A DNA stretch of 64,000 nucleotides from SG8-39 sp041558415 (GCA_041558415.1 JBFFEY010000010.1:1-64000); one strand, 5' to 3'. Counted from the stretch's first letter, positions 24,733-37,136 are shown. Numbers and translations are program-made. Notes: a model not told the origin generated them from the letters alone.

Positions 24733-26454
24733 ATGATTTTTGGTATGGTTCCATTGGGGAAGATCGTGTCTATCATAGCCAGAATAAATTCCCAGGCCTC
24801 GCGTCGGGCGCTACCGACGCTGGCGCTTGCCCTGCTGGCCTTCTGTGCGGTTGCGCGGGCACAGACCGCAGCGCCGGCGGCAGCGGAGACGCCCACCTTC
24901 GAGATCCGGCGCTTCCTGTTCGAGGGCACGACGCTCATCCCGCAGGCGGAGCTCGAACACCGCACGCGCCCGTTTACCGGCGAGGCGCGCAGCTTCAGTG
25001 ACGTGCAGCGCGCGCTCGAAGCGGTCGAGCGTGCGTACAGCGAGGCGGGCTATAACGCGGTGCAGGTGGTCCTGCCCGAGCAGGCGCTGGAGCGCGGCGA
25101 AGTGCGCTTCGAGATCGTCGAGGCGCGTGTCGCGCGGGTCGTGGTGGAAGGTAACAAGCATTTCGACGAGGCGAACATCCGGGCCAGCGTGCCGTCGCTC
25201 GCGCCGGGCTCGGCGCCGAACATCGGCCGCATTGCGCGCAACCTGCGCGTGGCCAACGAGAATCCCGCGAAGAAGGCGACGGTCCTGCTGCGCAGCGGGG
25301 AGCGCGACGGTACGGTCGACGCCGTGGTGCGCGTCGAAGACGAGGACTGGCTCAAGTTCGCCGTGACGCTCGACAGCACCGGTACCTCGGAAACCGGGCG
25401 CCTGCGCCTCGGCCTCGGCCTGCAGAATGCCAACTTCGGCTATCACGACCACGTTCTCTCGCTACAGTACGTCGGCGCGCCGTACTCGAACGACCTGAAC
25501 GCCTCGGGTCAGTCGGACAAGCTGTCGCCCGTCCCCTCGGACCGCGTGCTCATTCTCGGCGCCGGCTACCACGTTCCGCTCTATGCGCTCGGCGATGCCC
25601 TCGATTTCATCGCCGGCTACTCGAACGTCGACTCGGGCACCGTACAGAACCTGTTCAACATCGCGGGCGCGGGGACGATCTTCGCTGGGCGCTATACGCA
25701 CAATCTCGACGCGATCGAAAGCTATGATCACCGCGTCGTGTTTGCCGCGGACTACCGCGCCTACGACAACAGCGGGGTGCGGGTGGCAGGCAGCGCGGTG
25801 CAGCTAATTCCGGACATCACCGTGCACCCGCTGAGCGTAAGCTACGGCGGGCAGCTGCGGTTGAAGGACAGCGACACGCTATTCACCGTGGGCGTCGCGC
25901 AGAACCTCCCCGGCGGCAACGACGGGACGCAGGACGTCTTTTGCGCAACGCGCAGCGACGGCCGCGGCAACTGTGCGCCGGCGCGCTACACGCTGTGGCA
26001 GGTCGGGTTCAGCCACAGCCACGCGCTGCCCGGGGACTGGCAGGGGCGCCTCGCGGTGAACGGGCAATGGACCCGCGATATGCTGATTCCGGGCGAACAG
26101 TTCGGTCTCGGCGGCATGGATTCCGTGCGCGGCTTCTTCGAGCGTGAGATTGCGAACGACAAGGGCTACCGCGGCACGGGAGAGCTGTACTCGCCCGACA
26201 TCGGCGCCGGGCTCGGCGCGACGGGCCTGCGCCTGCGCGGACTGGCCTTCGCCGACTGGGGCGCGGTGCGGCGCAACAATCCGGCACCCGGCGAGCCGCG
26301 CGGTGAGTCGATCACCAGCACGGGTCTCGGCCTGCGTCTCGCCTACCAGCGTGCCGTGACGTTCCGTGCAGACTGGGGTTACGTGCTGAATGCGGGCGGG
26401 CAGCAGGGCGAGGGCGATCAGATGCTGCACTTCCGTTTTTCCTACATTTTCTGA
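24733..26454 (+). CDS. Two-partner secretion outer-membrane transporter (ShlB/FhaC/HecB family, TpsB)
   Basis: A TpsB-type protein of about 573 residues: signal peptide (hydrophobic run ALPTLALALLAFCAVARA), two POTRA domains (FEIRRFLFEGTTLIPQAEL... and ARVARVVVEGNKHFDEANI...) and a 16-strand-type barrel ending in F (FRFSYIF). The family L6 motif is VRGF in GGMDSVRGFFERE. TpsB proteins export a TpsA exoprotein across the outer membrane. No TpsA is present here. The start is uncertain (ATG 24733, ATG 24745 or GTG 24766); the 5' region is more A/T-rich than its surroundings. Confidence 0.88.
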   Translation: MIFGMVPLGKIVSIIARINSQASRRALPTLALALLAFCAVARAQTAAPAAAETPTFEIRRFLFEGTTLIPQAELEHRTRPFTGEARSFSDVQRALEAVERAYSEAGYNAVQVVLPEQALERGEVRFEIVEARVARVVVEGNKHFDEANIRASVPSLAPGSAPNIGRIARNLRVANENPAKKATVLLRSGERDGTVDAVVRVEDEDWLKFAVTLDSTGTSETGRLRLGLGLQNANFGYHDHVLSLQYVGAPYSNDLNASGQSDKLSPVPSDRVLILGAGYHVPLYALGDALDFIAGYSNVDSGTVQNLFNIAGAGTIFAGRYTHNLDAIESYDHRVVFAADYRAYDNSGVRVAGSAVQLIPDITVHPLSVSYGGQLRLKDSDTLFTVGVAQNLPGGNDGTQDVFCATRSDGRGNCAPARYTLWQVGFSHSHALPGDWQGRLAVNGQWTRDMLIPGEQFGLGGMDSVRGFFEREIANDKGYRGTGELYSPDIGAGLGATGLRLRGLAFADWGAVRRNNPAPGEPRGESITSTGLGLRLAYQRAVTFRADWGYVLNAGGQQGEGDQMLHFRFSYIF

Positions 26455-26481
26455 GGGCGGCGGGATGCCGGGCTGCTTTGT

Positions 26482-26487
26482 TAAGAT
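26482..26487 (+). promoter_or_regulatory. -10 element upstream of the Crp/Fnr regulator gene
   Basis: TAAGAT, 47 bases before the GTG start, in the 80-base gap after the TpsB gene. The weak surrounding match makes it tentative. Confidence 0.35.
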
Positions 26488-26534
26488 AGCCGGTGGCCGC
26501 TGGACAAGAACCAGACCTTTGAAGGGCAGACAGC

Positions 26535-27227
26535 GTGGAGAACGCCATGACCGGTACGACGATGACGACAGTCTCGACAGCAGTGCTTCGGGCAGTGCCC
26601 CTGTTCGCGAGCTTCACCGATGAGCAGCTGCGTGCCATCGGCGCGGTGGTCAAGCGCCGCAGTGCGCCGCGCAATACCACCATCATGGCGGCCGGCGATC
26701 CCACCGACTCGCTGTACATCGTGCTCTCCGGCCGGCTGAAGGTCATGATGAGCGACGCCGACGGCCGTGAGGTCATCCTCACGATCATCGGCCCGGGTGA
26801 GTTCTTCGGCGAGATGGGCTTGATCGACGACAGCCCGCGTTCGGCGAGCGTGGTGGCCATCGAACCCTGCGAGCTGCTGTCGATCACGAAGCGCGACTTC
26901 AAGCAGTCCATGGAACAGAATTTCGATCTGGCCATGACTGTCATGCGCGGCCTGGTCAGGCGGCTGCGGGAGGCGGATCGCAAGATCGGCAGCCTCGCGC
27001 TGCTCGACGTTTTCGGCCGTGTCGCCCACCTGCTCATCGACATGGCGGAAAACGTCGACGGTCAGCGCGTCGTGACCCGCCGCATTCCCAAGCAGGACAT
27101 CGCCAAGATGATCGGCGCATCGCGCGAGATGGTGAGCCGCGTCATGAAGGATCTGCAGGAAGGCGGTTTCATCGAGGTGAGAGGCACCAAGATCGTGATC
27201 CACGACGAAGTGGTGCTTCCGGATTGA
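26535..27227 (+). CDS. Crp/Fnr-family transcriptional regulator
   Basis: A 230-residue regulator: cyclic-nucleotide-binding fold (about residues 25-135) with the phosphate-binding-cassette-like stretch GEFFGEMGLIDDSPRSASV, then a winged-helix DNA-binding domain with recognition helix ASREMVSRVMKDL. The intact cassette (R and S/A in PRSAS) suggests that it binds a cyclic nucleotide rather than an Fe-S cluster; there is no Fnr-like N-terminal Cys cluster. The start is GTG 26535 or ATG 26547. It lies between a TpsB transporter and a FecR-domain gene. Confidence 0.9.
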   Translation: MENAMTGTTMTTVSTAVLRAVPLFASFTDEQLRAIGAVVKRRSAPRNTTIMAAGDPTDSLYIVLSGRLKVMMSDADGREVILTIIGPGEFFGEMGLIDDSPRSASVVAIEPCELLSITKRDFKQSMEQNFDLAMTVMRGLVRRLREADRKIGSLALLDVFGRVAHLLIDMAENVDGQRVVTRRIPKQDIAKMIGASREMVSRVMKDLQEGGFIEVRGTKIVIHDEVVLPD

Positions 27228-27318
27228 CGTCAGAATTTGTCAGGCCGTGGCGCGCTGCGCGCGTGTTCGTGAATTAGTTCCTCCTTTTTGCGCAGCTGCC
27301 GCGCGCAGGCTTGGAAGC

Positions 27319-28083
27319 ATGCCTCAGTCCGTCTCGCTGCCGCAGCCGCATCGTGCGCCGCGGCGCGCGTTGTCGTTGTTTCTCGCATGGCTGCTCTGTG
27401 CCGTCGCGCTCGCTGCGACACCCGCGCAGGCGGCTGGCGACGCGGGCACCATCGAGCAGCTTTCCGGCACGCTTTCGGTGAAGGACGCGCAGGGCAAGAT
27501 TCGCATCCTGTCGCGAAAGTCGGTCATTCGCCCGGGCGACACCGTCAACACGGAGCGCGACAGCTACGCGCAGATCAAGTTCTCGGATGGGGGGCGCGTC
27601 ACGCTCAAGCCGAACACTACCGTGCGTCTTGACCAGTACCGCTTCGCGAAGGAAAAGCCGCAGGAAGATTCGTTTATCTACAGCCTGCTGCGTGGAGGCC
27701 TGCGGGCCGTGACCGGACTGCTCGGGCGGCGCAGCAAGGATGCCTACGAGCTGAAGACGGCGACCGCCACCGTCGGCATACGCGGAACGACGTTCTCGGC
27801 AGACGACTGCGCCACCGAGCGGACCTCGCCCGATTGCGCGCGCCTCGCGCCCGCCGTCTACGTCGGCGTCACGGACGGCGAGATCGTGGTCCGCAACGCG
27901 CAGGGCGAGCTTGGCATTGCCGCCGGTCGGTTCGGCCTCATCGAGCGCGACAAGCGACCGCTGTTCCTGTCCACCGACCCGGGCCTGCATTTCACGCCGC
28001 CGGCGAGCTTCATCGCCTCCCTGGCCGGCGGCAGCACACTGAATGCGGGCCGGGCGATGGAATGCGTCGTCGGCCAGCGCTGA
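27319..28083 (+). CDS. FecR-domain secreted protein
   Basis: A 254-residue exported protein with signal peptide (SLFLAWLLCAVALAATPAQA) and a FecR domain: GTIEQLSGTLSVKDAQGKIRIL, VIRPGDTVNTERDSYAQIKFSDGGRVTLKPNTTVRL and TATATVGIRGTTFSADDC. Such domains are found in anti-sigma factors and in periplasmic proteins beside two-partner secretion or CHASE2 cyclase genes. No sigma factor lies adjacent. ATG 27319 is preferred over the upstream frame because it begins the signal peptide. Confidence 0.82.
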   Translation: MPQSVSLPQPHRAPRRALSLFLAWLLCAVALAATPAQAAGDAGTIEQLSGTLSVKDAQGKIRILSRKSVIRPGDTVNTERDSYAQIKFSDGGRVTLKPNTTVRLDQYRFAKEKPQEDSFIYSLLRGGLRAVTGLLGRRSKDAYELKTATATVGIRGTTFSADDCATERTSPDCARLAPAVYVGVTDGEIVVRNAQGELGIAAGRFGLIERDKRPLFLSTDPGLHFTPPASFIASLAGGSTLNAGRAMECVVGQR

Positions 28084-28193
28084 GCCGTCGGCAGCGCAGG
28101 CCGTCCCACCCGTCGTAAGCCCCCGAGTGCTGTGCGCGGTCATGCGCGTCGCATGACCGCGCCGTGGCCGGCGTTGCGCCGCGACGGGTACGA

Positions 28194-28199
28194 TACAAT
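28194..28199 (+). promoter_or_regulatory. -10 element of ftsK
   Basis: TACAAT, 22 bases before the ftsK ATG, in the gap after the FecR-domain gene. TTGCGC lies 14 bases upstream, closer than ideal. Confidence 0.45.
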
Positions 28200-28221
28200 C
28201 GTCGTTTCCGGACCCATCGCG

Positions 28222-30492
28222 ATGGCGGCTGCACAGAAATCCGGCACCTCTCCCTTGCCGGCCAGACTTGCGGGTCTGCTACGCGAAGCGCGCTGGCTGC
28301 TGGTCGCGGTCGCGGCGGTTTACCTGTTCCTCATCCTCGCGACGTTTCACCAGTCGGATCCCGGCTGGTCCCATAGCGCGACCGGCGCCATCGCGCAAAA
28401 CGCGGGCGGCCGCGTCGGTGCGTGGCTGGCCGACTTGCTGCTCTACCTGTTCGGCCTGTCCGCCTATTGGTGGGTCGGGTTCTGTCTCGCGATCGTCGTC
28501 TCCGGCTATCGCCGCTTGCACGGCGCGCCGGTACCCGACCATCGCTCGCTCGGCGTGATGCTGGCGGGCTTCGGGCTGCTGCTGCTCGCGAGCGCGGGGC
28601 TCGAGGCAATCCGCTTGCATTCACTGCAGGCCGAGCTGCCGCTCTCACCCGGCGGACTGGTCGGCGACGCAGTCGGCGCGATCGCCGCGGGGACGCTGGG
28701 CTTCACCGGCGCCACGCTGGCGCTGGTGGCGCTGGTGGCGATCGGCATCAGCCTGTTCAGCGGAATGTCCTGGATCAAGGTCGCCGAATTCACGGGCTTC
28801 GTGCTCGAGTCGGCCTACGCGTCCGCCAAGTCCGCCTGGGAACGCAGGCAGGATCGCAAGCAGGGGGCGCTGGCGCGCGAGGAGCGCGAGGTCGTCGTCG
28901 AGAGCGGCCGCAAGCGCGAGGAAGACCATCCGCCGTTGCGCATCGAGCCGCAACTGGTCGAGATCAAGAAGTCGGACCGCGTGCAGAAGGAGCGTCAGGT
29001 ACCGCTGTTCGACGACCTGCCGGACACGCCGCTGCCGCCGATCAAGCTGCTCGACGAAGTTCGGCACGACGATGAGCAGGTCACCGCCGACACGCTGGAG
29101 TTCACGTCACGCCTCATCGAAAAGAAGCTTGCCGATTTCGGCGTCACGGTGAAGGTGCTCGCGGCCTACCCCGGGCCGGTGATCACGCGCTACGAGATCG
29201 AGCCTGCAGTCGGCGTGAAGGGCAGCCAGATCGTCAATCTGATCAAGGACCTCGCGCGCGCATTGTCCGTGGTGTCGATTCGAGTGGTGGAGACCATCCC
29301 GGGCAAGTCCTGCATGGGGCTGGAGATCCCAAATCCGCATCGGCAGGCCGTGCGCCTGTCCGAGATCCTCGGCTCGGAGGCCTACCACGCGCTGCACGCG
29401 CCGCTCGCCCTCGCCCTGGGCAAGGACATCGCCGGCAACCCGGTGGTCGTCGATCTCGCCAAGATGCCGCATCTGCTGGTCGCGGGCACGACCGGTTCCG
29501 GCAAGTCGGTCGCGATCAACGCGATGATCCTTTCGCTGCTCTACAAGTCTGAGCCGCGCCAGGTGCGCCTTATCCTGGTCGACCCGAAGATGCTCGAGTT
29601 GTCGGTCTACCAGGACATCCCGCACCTGCTGGCACCGGTGGTGACCGACATGAAGCAGGCGGCGAACGCGCTCAACTGGTGCGTCGCGGAAATGGAGCGG
29701 CGTTACAAGCTGATGTCCTGGCTCGGGGTTCGCAATCTCTCGGGCTTCAATCACAAGGTCACGGACGCGGAAAAGCACGGCCGGCCACTCGAGGATCCGC
29801 TGACCATCGACTCGGGCGAGCCGCAGACGCTCAAGGCGCTGCCCTACATCGTCGTCGTGATCGACGAGCTGGCCGACCTGATGATGGTGGTCGGCAAAAA
29901 AGTCGAGGAGCTGATTGCCCGCCTGGCGCAGAAGGCGCGCGCGGCGGGGATCCACCTCGTGCTTGCCACGCAGCGTCCCTCGGTCGACGTGATCACCGGG
30001 CTGATCAAGGCGAACATCCCGACGCGCATCGCGTTTCAGGTCTCCTCGCGTGTCGATTCGCGCACGATTCTCGACCAGAGCGGCGCCGAGGCGCTGCTCG
30101 GCGCCGGCGACATGCTGTACATGCCGCCGGGCACCGGGCTGCCGCAACGTGTGCACGGCGCTTTCGTGGCGGATCACGAGGTGCACAACGTGGTCGAGCA
30201 TCTCAAGCGGCTTGCGGCCCCCGAGTACATCCAGGAGGTCATCGAGCCGGGGCCGGCCGAGGGCCCGGGCGCAGCGGGCGAGAGCGGTGGCGAGAAGGAC
30301 CCGTTGTACGACCAGGCGGTCGAAATCGTCCTGCGCACGCGCCGGCCGTCGATCTCCCTCGTGCAGCGTCATCTGCGCATCGGCTACAACCGCGCGGCGC
30401 GCCTGATCGAGGACATGGAGCGCGCCGGCCTCGTTTCTTCGATGCAGTCGAACGGCAATCGCGAGGTGCTGGTTCCCGCGACGCAGGAGTAG
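28222..30492 (+). CDS. ftsK: DNA translocase FtsK
   Basis: A 756-residue double-stranded-DNA translocase acting at the division septum. Four N-terminal membrane helices (residues about 25-190), a short charged linker (about 200-290), and a RecA-like motor with Walker A GTTGSGKS (about 421) and Walker [14 protein letters not shown]. The C-terminal gamma winged helix ([20 protein letters not shown]) reads KOPS sites. The linker is far shorter than in E. coli FtsK (1329 residues), as in SpoIIIE-size homologues. First of the ftsK-lolA-rarA-serS run. Confidence 0.95.
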   Translation: MAAAQKSGTSPLPARLAGLLREARWLLVAVAAVYLFLILATFHQSDPGWSHSATGAIAQNAGGRVGAWLADLLLYLFGLSAYWWVGFCLAIVVSGYRRLHGAPVPDHRSLGVMLAGFGLLLLASAGLEAIRLHSLQAELPLSPGGLVGDAVGAIAAGTLGFTGATLALVALVAIGISLFSGMSWIKVAEFTGFVLESAYASAKSAWERRQDRKQGALAREEREVVVESGRKREEDHPPLRIEPQLVEIKKSDRVQKERQVPLFDDLPDTPLPPIKLLDEVRHDDEQVTADTLEFTSRLIEKKLADFGVTVKVLAAYPGPVITRYEIEPAVGVKGSQIVNLIKDLARALSVVSIRVVETIPGKSCMGLEIPNPHRQAVRLSEILGSEAYHALHAPLALALGKDIAGNPVVVDLAKMPHLLVAGTTGSGKSVAINAMILSLLYKSEPRQVRLILVDPKMLELSVYQDIPHLLAPVVTDMKQAANALNWCVAEMERRYKLMSWLGVRNLSGFNHKVTDAEKHGRPLEDPLTIDSGEPQTLKALPYIVVVIDELADLMMVVGKKVEELIARLAQKARAAGIHLVLATQRPSVDVITGLIKANIPTRIAFQVSSRVDSRTILDQSGAEALLGAGDMLYMPPGTGLPQRVHGAFVADHEVHNVVEHLKRLAAPEYIQEVIEPGPAEGPGAAGESGGEKDPLYDQAVEIVLRTRRPSISLVQRHLRIGYNRAARLIEDMERAGLVSSMQSNGNREVLVPATQE

Positions 30493-30496
30493 GCGG

Positions 30497-31111
30497 ATGC
30501 CGCGCGTCGCGCTCGTCGTGCTGGCGCTGTGCATCGCTCTGCCGGCGCAGGCGTCCAGCCTCGAGCGCTTCAAGGACTACGTGCGCACGACGCTGTCGGC
30601 GCGCGCCGACTTCGAGCAGAAGGTATTCGACGGGCGCCGGCAGCTGGTGCAGTCGGCGACCGGGCGGTTCGCGTTCGAGCGGCCCGGGCGCTTTCGCTGG
30701 ACCTACGTGACGCCGACCCGCCAACTGATCGTCGGCGACGGCGAGCGAGTGTGGATCTACGACGAGGACCTGGCGCAGGTTACGGTGCGTCGCCTCGCGC
30801 GAGCGTTGGGCTCGACGCCTGCAGCCCTGCTCGCGGGAAGCGCCGATGTGGCGCAGGCCTTCGAGTTCACCGAGCTCGGCGCGCGCGAGGGCCTCGAGTG
30901 GCTCGAGGCGAGACCGCGCGAGGCCGAGGCTGGCTTTGCACGCATCCGTCTGGGCCTGAGCGCGGTGGGCGTCGAGGCGATGGAGCTGCTCGACCACTTC
31001 GGGCAGACCACGCAACTGCGATTTTCGAACGTCGAGCGCAATCCCGCGCTCGACCCGGCGCGCTTCCGCTTCGCGCCGCCGCCGGGCACCGACGTGCTCG
31101 GCGAGCCCTGA
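30497..31111 (+). CDS. lolA: Outer-membrane lipoprotein carrier protein LolA
   Basis: A 204-residue periplasmic chaperone with a signal peptide (LVVLALCIALPAQA) and the LolA fold. It shuttles lipoproteins from LolCDE to LolB. Family sequence includes ADFEQKVFDGRRQLVQSATGRFAFERPGRFRW and WIYDEDLAQVTVR. It starts 4 bases after ftsK; that order is widely conserved. Confidence 0.92.
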   Translation: MPRVALVVLALCIALPAQASSLERFKDYVRTTLSARADFEQKVFDGRRQLVQSATGRFAFERPGRFRWTYVTPTRQLIVGDGERVWIYDEDLAQVTVRRLARALGSTPAALLAGSADVAQAFEFTELGAREGLEWLEARPREAEAGFARIRLGLSAVGVEAMELLDHFGQTTQLRFSNVERNPALDPARFRFAPPPGTDVLGEP

Positions 31112-31112
31112 G

Positions 31113-33712
<2,600 letters not shown>

Positions 33713-33718
33713 TAAAAT
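33713..33718 (+). promoter_or_regulatory. -10 element of tRNA-Ser
   Basis: TAAAAT immediately after the serS stop, about 34 bases before the mature tRNA 5' end. No good -35 at 16-18 bases. Confidence 0.45.
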
Positions 33719-33751
33719 CCGCGCCGCGCGCAGGCCCCGCGTGCGCGCCGC

Positions 33752-33844
<93 letters not shown>

Positions 33845-33849
33845 TAAAC

Positions 33850-33870
33850 CGCCCCGCCCCGGGGCGTTTT
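33850..33870 (+). terminator. Intrinsic terminator after tRNA-Ser
   Basis: A 7-base stem CGCCCCG (33850-33856) and CGGGGCG (33860-33866) with a CCC loop is followed by TTTTAG. It lies 8 bases after the tRNA. Confidence 0.75.
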
Positions 33871-33908
33871 AGTTTCGTGCACACAGGACAGCATCTGTGA
33901 GAGGGCAT

Positions 33909-36227
33909 ATGACGGAACTTGCGATCCAGTTCGATCCCGAATCGGCGCGCTTCGGCGCCTCGCGCTCGCAAAAGCGCATCGAGGACGATCGCCTGCTCAC
34001 CGGTCGGGGGCTGTTCAGCGACGACCGCGCCTTTCCCGAGGCGGCCGCGCTGGTCCTGGTGCGCTCGCCCTATGCCCACGCACGCGTGGCGTCGATCGAT
34101 CTTGCCGAGGCGCGCAGCGCGCCCGGTGTGCTCGCCGCCTGGTCGATTGAGGACCTCAAGCAGGACGGCCTCGGCCATATTCCGTTCCCGCCGCTGTTCA
34201 AGCAGGCCGACGGCTCGCCGATGGAGGCGCCGTTGCGCACGCTGCTCGCCGACGGCACGGTGTATTACGTCGGACAGGGGGTCGTCGCGGTCGTCGCGCA
34301 GACGCGCGAGCAGGCGCAGGACGCCGCCGAGCGCGTACTGATCGATTTCGACGAACTGCCCTGCGTCATCGATCCGCGACGCGCGATCGAGGCCGGTGCG
34401 CCGCAGTTGTGGCCCGGCGCACCGAACAACATCGCGGCCGAATCGCGCTACGGCGATGCCAAGGCCACGGATGAGGCCATCGCGCGGGCGGCGCACGTCG
34501 TCGAGCTCGAGCTGCACAACCAGCGCTTGATCGCGAACGCCATCGAACCGCGCTGCGCGATCGCGGTGCACGCGTCCGGGCGCACCACGCTCTACACGCA
34601 GAACCAGACCTCGACCGGGGCGCGCCAGCTTCTGGGCGACGTCTTCAAGACGAAGCGCGAGGATTTCCGCATCATTGTGGGCGACATCGGCGGCGGTTTC
34701 GGCATGAAGACCGGCCTCACGCCGGAAGACGCGCTGGTGTGCTACGCGGCGCGCAAGCTCGGCCGCGCGGTCAAGTGGCGTGGCGAGCGCAGCGAAGAGT
34801 TCCTCGCCGCGCACATGGCGCGCGACCAGCATTATTCGGCGGCGCTGGCGCTCGACAAGGACGGCAAGATCCTCGGCCTGCGCATGCGCATGATCGCCAA
34901 CATCGGCGCCGTGCCGGTCGGCTCGTCGGCGATCATTCCGCTGACGATGGTGCCGAGAGTGCAGGCCACCGTCTACCACCTGCCGGTGATCGATTACCAC
35001 CTGCGAGCCGTGCTGACGAACACGATGGCCACGGGGGCCTACCGCGGCGCCGGTCGCCCCGAGGCGAACTTCCTCATGGAGCGCCTAATGGACCGTGCGG
35101 CGCGCGAGATGAAGATCGACCCCGTGGAGCTGCGGCGGCGCAATTTCATCCGCCCCGAGCAGTTTCCCTACGCCACCCACCTAGGTGAAACCTACGACGT
35201 TGGCGATTTTGCGCGCGTGCTCGATCGCGCCCTGGAAGCGGCGGACTGGAAAGGCTACCCGGCGCGTGCGGCCCAGTCCAAGCGCCGCGGCAGGCTGCGC
35301 GGCCGAGGCCTGTCGAGCTATCTTGAATGGACCGGCGCGCTACCGACCGAGACGGTGGACATTGAGATCACCGCTGACGGCAGCGTCACGGTGTTCTCCG
35401 GCACACAGGCCATGGGCCAGGGGCTGGAGACGACCTACACGCAGCTGATTACCGAGGTGCTGCAGATCCCAATCGAAAAAATCGAGATCGTGCAGGGCGA
35501 CACCGACCGCGCGAACGGCGTCGGCAGCGTCGGGTCGCGCTCGGCGTTCGTCGGCGGCTCGGCCGTCGTCGCGGCCGGCCGCGAGGTCATCGTGCGCGGC
35601 AAGCAGCTCGCTGCGGAGGTGCTGGAGGCGGCGCCGGGCGACATCGAGTACCGCGACGGTCAGTTCCGCATCGCAGGCACCGACCGCAGCATCGGTCTCG
35701 CCGAGCTCGCATCGCGCCAGCCCGAGCGCATCGTGCGCGTCTCGGCGACGCAGACGCCGTCGACGCCGAGCTGGCCGAACGGCGCACAGATCTGCGAAGT
35801 CGAGATCGACGAGGAAACCGGCGTGGTCGAGGTGGTACGGCATTCCAGCTGCGACGACCTCGGCCGCATCATCAATTACCCGATCGTCGAAGGGCAGGTG
35901 CACGGCGGCGTTGCGCAGGGACTCGGGCAGGCGCTGTTCGAGCAGGCGGTGTACGACGCAGCGAGCGGCCAGCTGCTGACCGGGTCGCTGATGGATTACG
36001 CGCTGCCGCGCGCCTCCGATCTGCCGGCGGTGCACTGCGCGTTCGAAGAAGGCATTCCTTGCAAGACGAACCTGCTTGGGGTGAAGGGCTGCGGCGAGAT
36101 CGGCACGATCGGCTCGGTACCGGCCGCGGTGCACGCGGTGCTCGATGCGCTCGCCGAGCGCGGCGTGTCGCACCTGGAGATGCCGTTGACGGCCGAGCGC
36201 ATCTGGCGCGCGCTGCGCGCGGGCTGA
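33909..36227 (+). CDS. Molybdenum hydroxylase large subunit (form II CoxL-like / xanthine dehydrogenase family)
   Basis: A 772-residue molybdopterin-binding subunit of the xanthine oxidase family. It shows the MoCo-binding glycines GDIGGGFGMK, the AYRGAGRPE motif and the catalytic glutamate in VKGCGEIGTIG. AYRGAGR marks the form II group; true CO dehydrogenase has AYRCSFR. The substrate is unknown (aldehyde or N-heterocycle hydroxylation possible). The usual FAD and 2Fe-2S subunits are not adjacent, and this gene is one long reading frame without fused Fe-S domains. GAGAGGG precedes the ATG. Confidence 0.87.
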   Translation: MTELAIQFDPESARFGASRSQKRIEDDRLLTGRGLFSDDRAFPEAAALVLVRSPYAHARVASIDLAEARSAPGVLAAWSIEDLKQDGLGHIPFPPLFKQADGSPMEAPLRTLLADGTVYYVGQGVVAVVAQTREQAQDAAERVLIDFDELPCVIDPRRAIEAGAPQLWPGAPNNIAAESRYGDAKATDEAIARAAHVVELELHNQRLIANAIEPRCAIAVHASGRTTLYTQNQTSTGARQLLGDVFKTKREDFRIIVGDIGGGFGMKTGLTPEDALVCYAARKLGRAVKWRGERSEEFLAAHMARDQHYSAALALDKDGKILGLRMRMIANIGAVPVGSSAIIPLTMVPRVQATVYHLPVIDYHLRAVLTNTMATGAYRGAGRPEANFLMERLMDRAAREMKIDPVELRRRNFIRPEQFPYATHLGETYDVGDFARVLDRALEAADWKGYPARAAQSKRRGRLRGRGLSSYLEWTGALPTETVDIEITADGSVTVFSGTQAMGQGLETTYTQLITEVLQIPIEKIEIVQGDTDRANGVGSVGSRSAFVGGSAVVAAGREVIVRGKQLAAEVLEAAPGDIEYRDGQFRIAGTDRSIGLAELASRQPERIVRVSATQTPSTPSWPNGAQICEVEIDEETGVVEVVRHSSCDDLGRIINYPIVEGQVHGGVAQGLGQALFEQAVYDAASGQLLTGSLMDYALPRASDLPAVHCAFEEGIPCKTNLLGVKGCGEIGTIGSVPAAVHAVLDALAERGVSHLEMPLTAERIWRALRAG

Positions 36228-36252
36228 GGCGCTGCCCCGCAGGGGCGGGGTG

Positions 36253-36258
36253 TATAGT
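36253..36258 (+). promoter_or_regulatory. -10 element of the TonB-like gene
   Basis: TATAGT, 10 bases before the ATG at 36269, implying a leader of only about 4 bases. A GCCCC/GGGGC inverted repeat lies just upstream. Confidence 0.45.
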
Positions 36259-36268
36259 GAGGCGCGCC

Positions 36269-37132
36269 ATGCGCAGTGCCATCCCGGCTGCGAGCGGCGC
36301 ACAGTTGTCCGGGCGGGACCGCCAGCTGCGCCTGCTCGAATATGCGGTCGCCGCGTCGATCACGCTGCATGTGCTTGCCTTTGCGGCGCTGCAGACAGTG
36401 ACGCCTGCGCCAGCTCCTGCGGCGGTCGTTCCCGAGCAGATCAGCGCACGACTGGTCGAGTCGCAGCCGGTGCCGGACGCGTCACCCCCGGCGCCTGCGC
36501 CGCCGGCCGAATCCGAGCCTGAGCCGAAGCCGGGATCGAAAACCGCAGCCGAGAGGCCGCGAGCCGAGGTCGAGCAAAGGGCGCCACGGCCCGAGGCCGC
36601 AGCAGAGGTCGTACCAATAAGCGGTCCGCAGCCGAAGCCGGACAGAGCCCCGAAGGCGGCAGCGAGGCTGGGGACGAAACCCAAACCCGAGCCACGCAGG
36701 GTGCGACCGGCCGAGGATCAGGCGCCGCGCGCACCACCCGCCAGCGAACGCGCGCTTTCAGCGCCGCCCGCTGCAACCGCGCGCGCGGCGCCGGCATCCG
36801 CGGCGCCGCCGGGCGCATCGGTCGATGCGGACGTGCTCTCGCACTATCGGCTTCAGCTGATCGGCGCGGCACGCCGCTACAAACGCTACCCTCGCGCAGC
36901 GATCGACAATCAGTGGGAGGGCGCCGCGGAGATCGCGATGCTGGTCGATGCCGACGGCCGCATTCGCAACATGACGATCAGCCGCTCGAGCGGTCACGAA
37001 CTGCTTGACCGTGAGGCAATCGACATGTTCCGCAAGGCGAAGCCGCTGGTGCCGATTCCCCCCGCACTGCGTGGCCGCGAGTTCCGCGTGACGCTGAAGG
37101 CAATTTACAGCCTGCGCGATCCCGGCGCCTGA
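36269..37132 (+). CDS. TonB-family energy transducer
   Basis: A 287-residue protein with one N-terminal membrane anchor (about residues 25-47), a Pro/Glu/Lys-rich periplasmic linker (50-190) and a TonB C-terminal domain (about 200-287: YPRAAIDNQWEGAAEIAMLVDADGRI ... GREFRVTLKAIYSL). TonB couples the proton-motive force to outer-membrane siderophore or metal receptors. No exbB/exbD lies beside it. The gene is convergent with fbpC (4-base gap), so it ends the iron locus. Confidence 0.85.
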   Translation: MRSAIPAASGAQLSGRDRQLRLLEYAVAASITLHVLAFAALQTVTPAPAPAAVVPEQISARLVESQPVPDASPPAPAPPAESEPEPKPGSKTAAERPRAEVEQRAPRPEAAAEVVPISGPQPKPDRAPKAAARLGTKPKPEPRRVRPAEDQAPRAPPASERALSAPPAATARAAPASAAPPGASVDADVLSHYRLQLIGAARRYKRYPRAAIDNQWEGAAEIAMLVDADGRIRNMTISRSSGHELLDREAIDMFRKAKPLVPIPPALRGREFRVTLKAIYSLRDPGA

Positions 37133-37136
37133 AGCC

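Noticed and set aside
33909..36227. True carbon monoxide dehydrogenase (CoxL form I)
   Set aside because: The active-site loop reads AYRGAGR instead of AYRCSFR, and coxS/coxM are missing.
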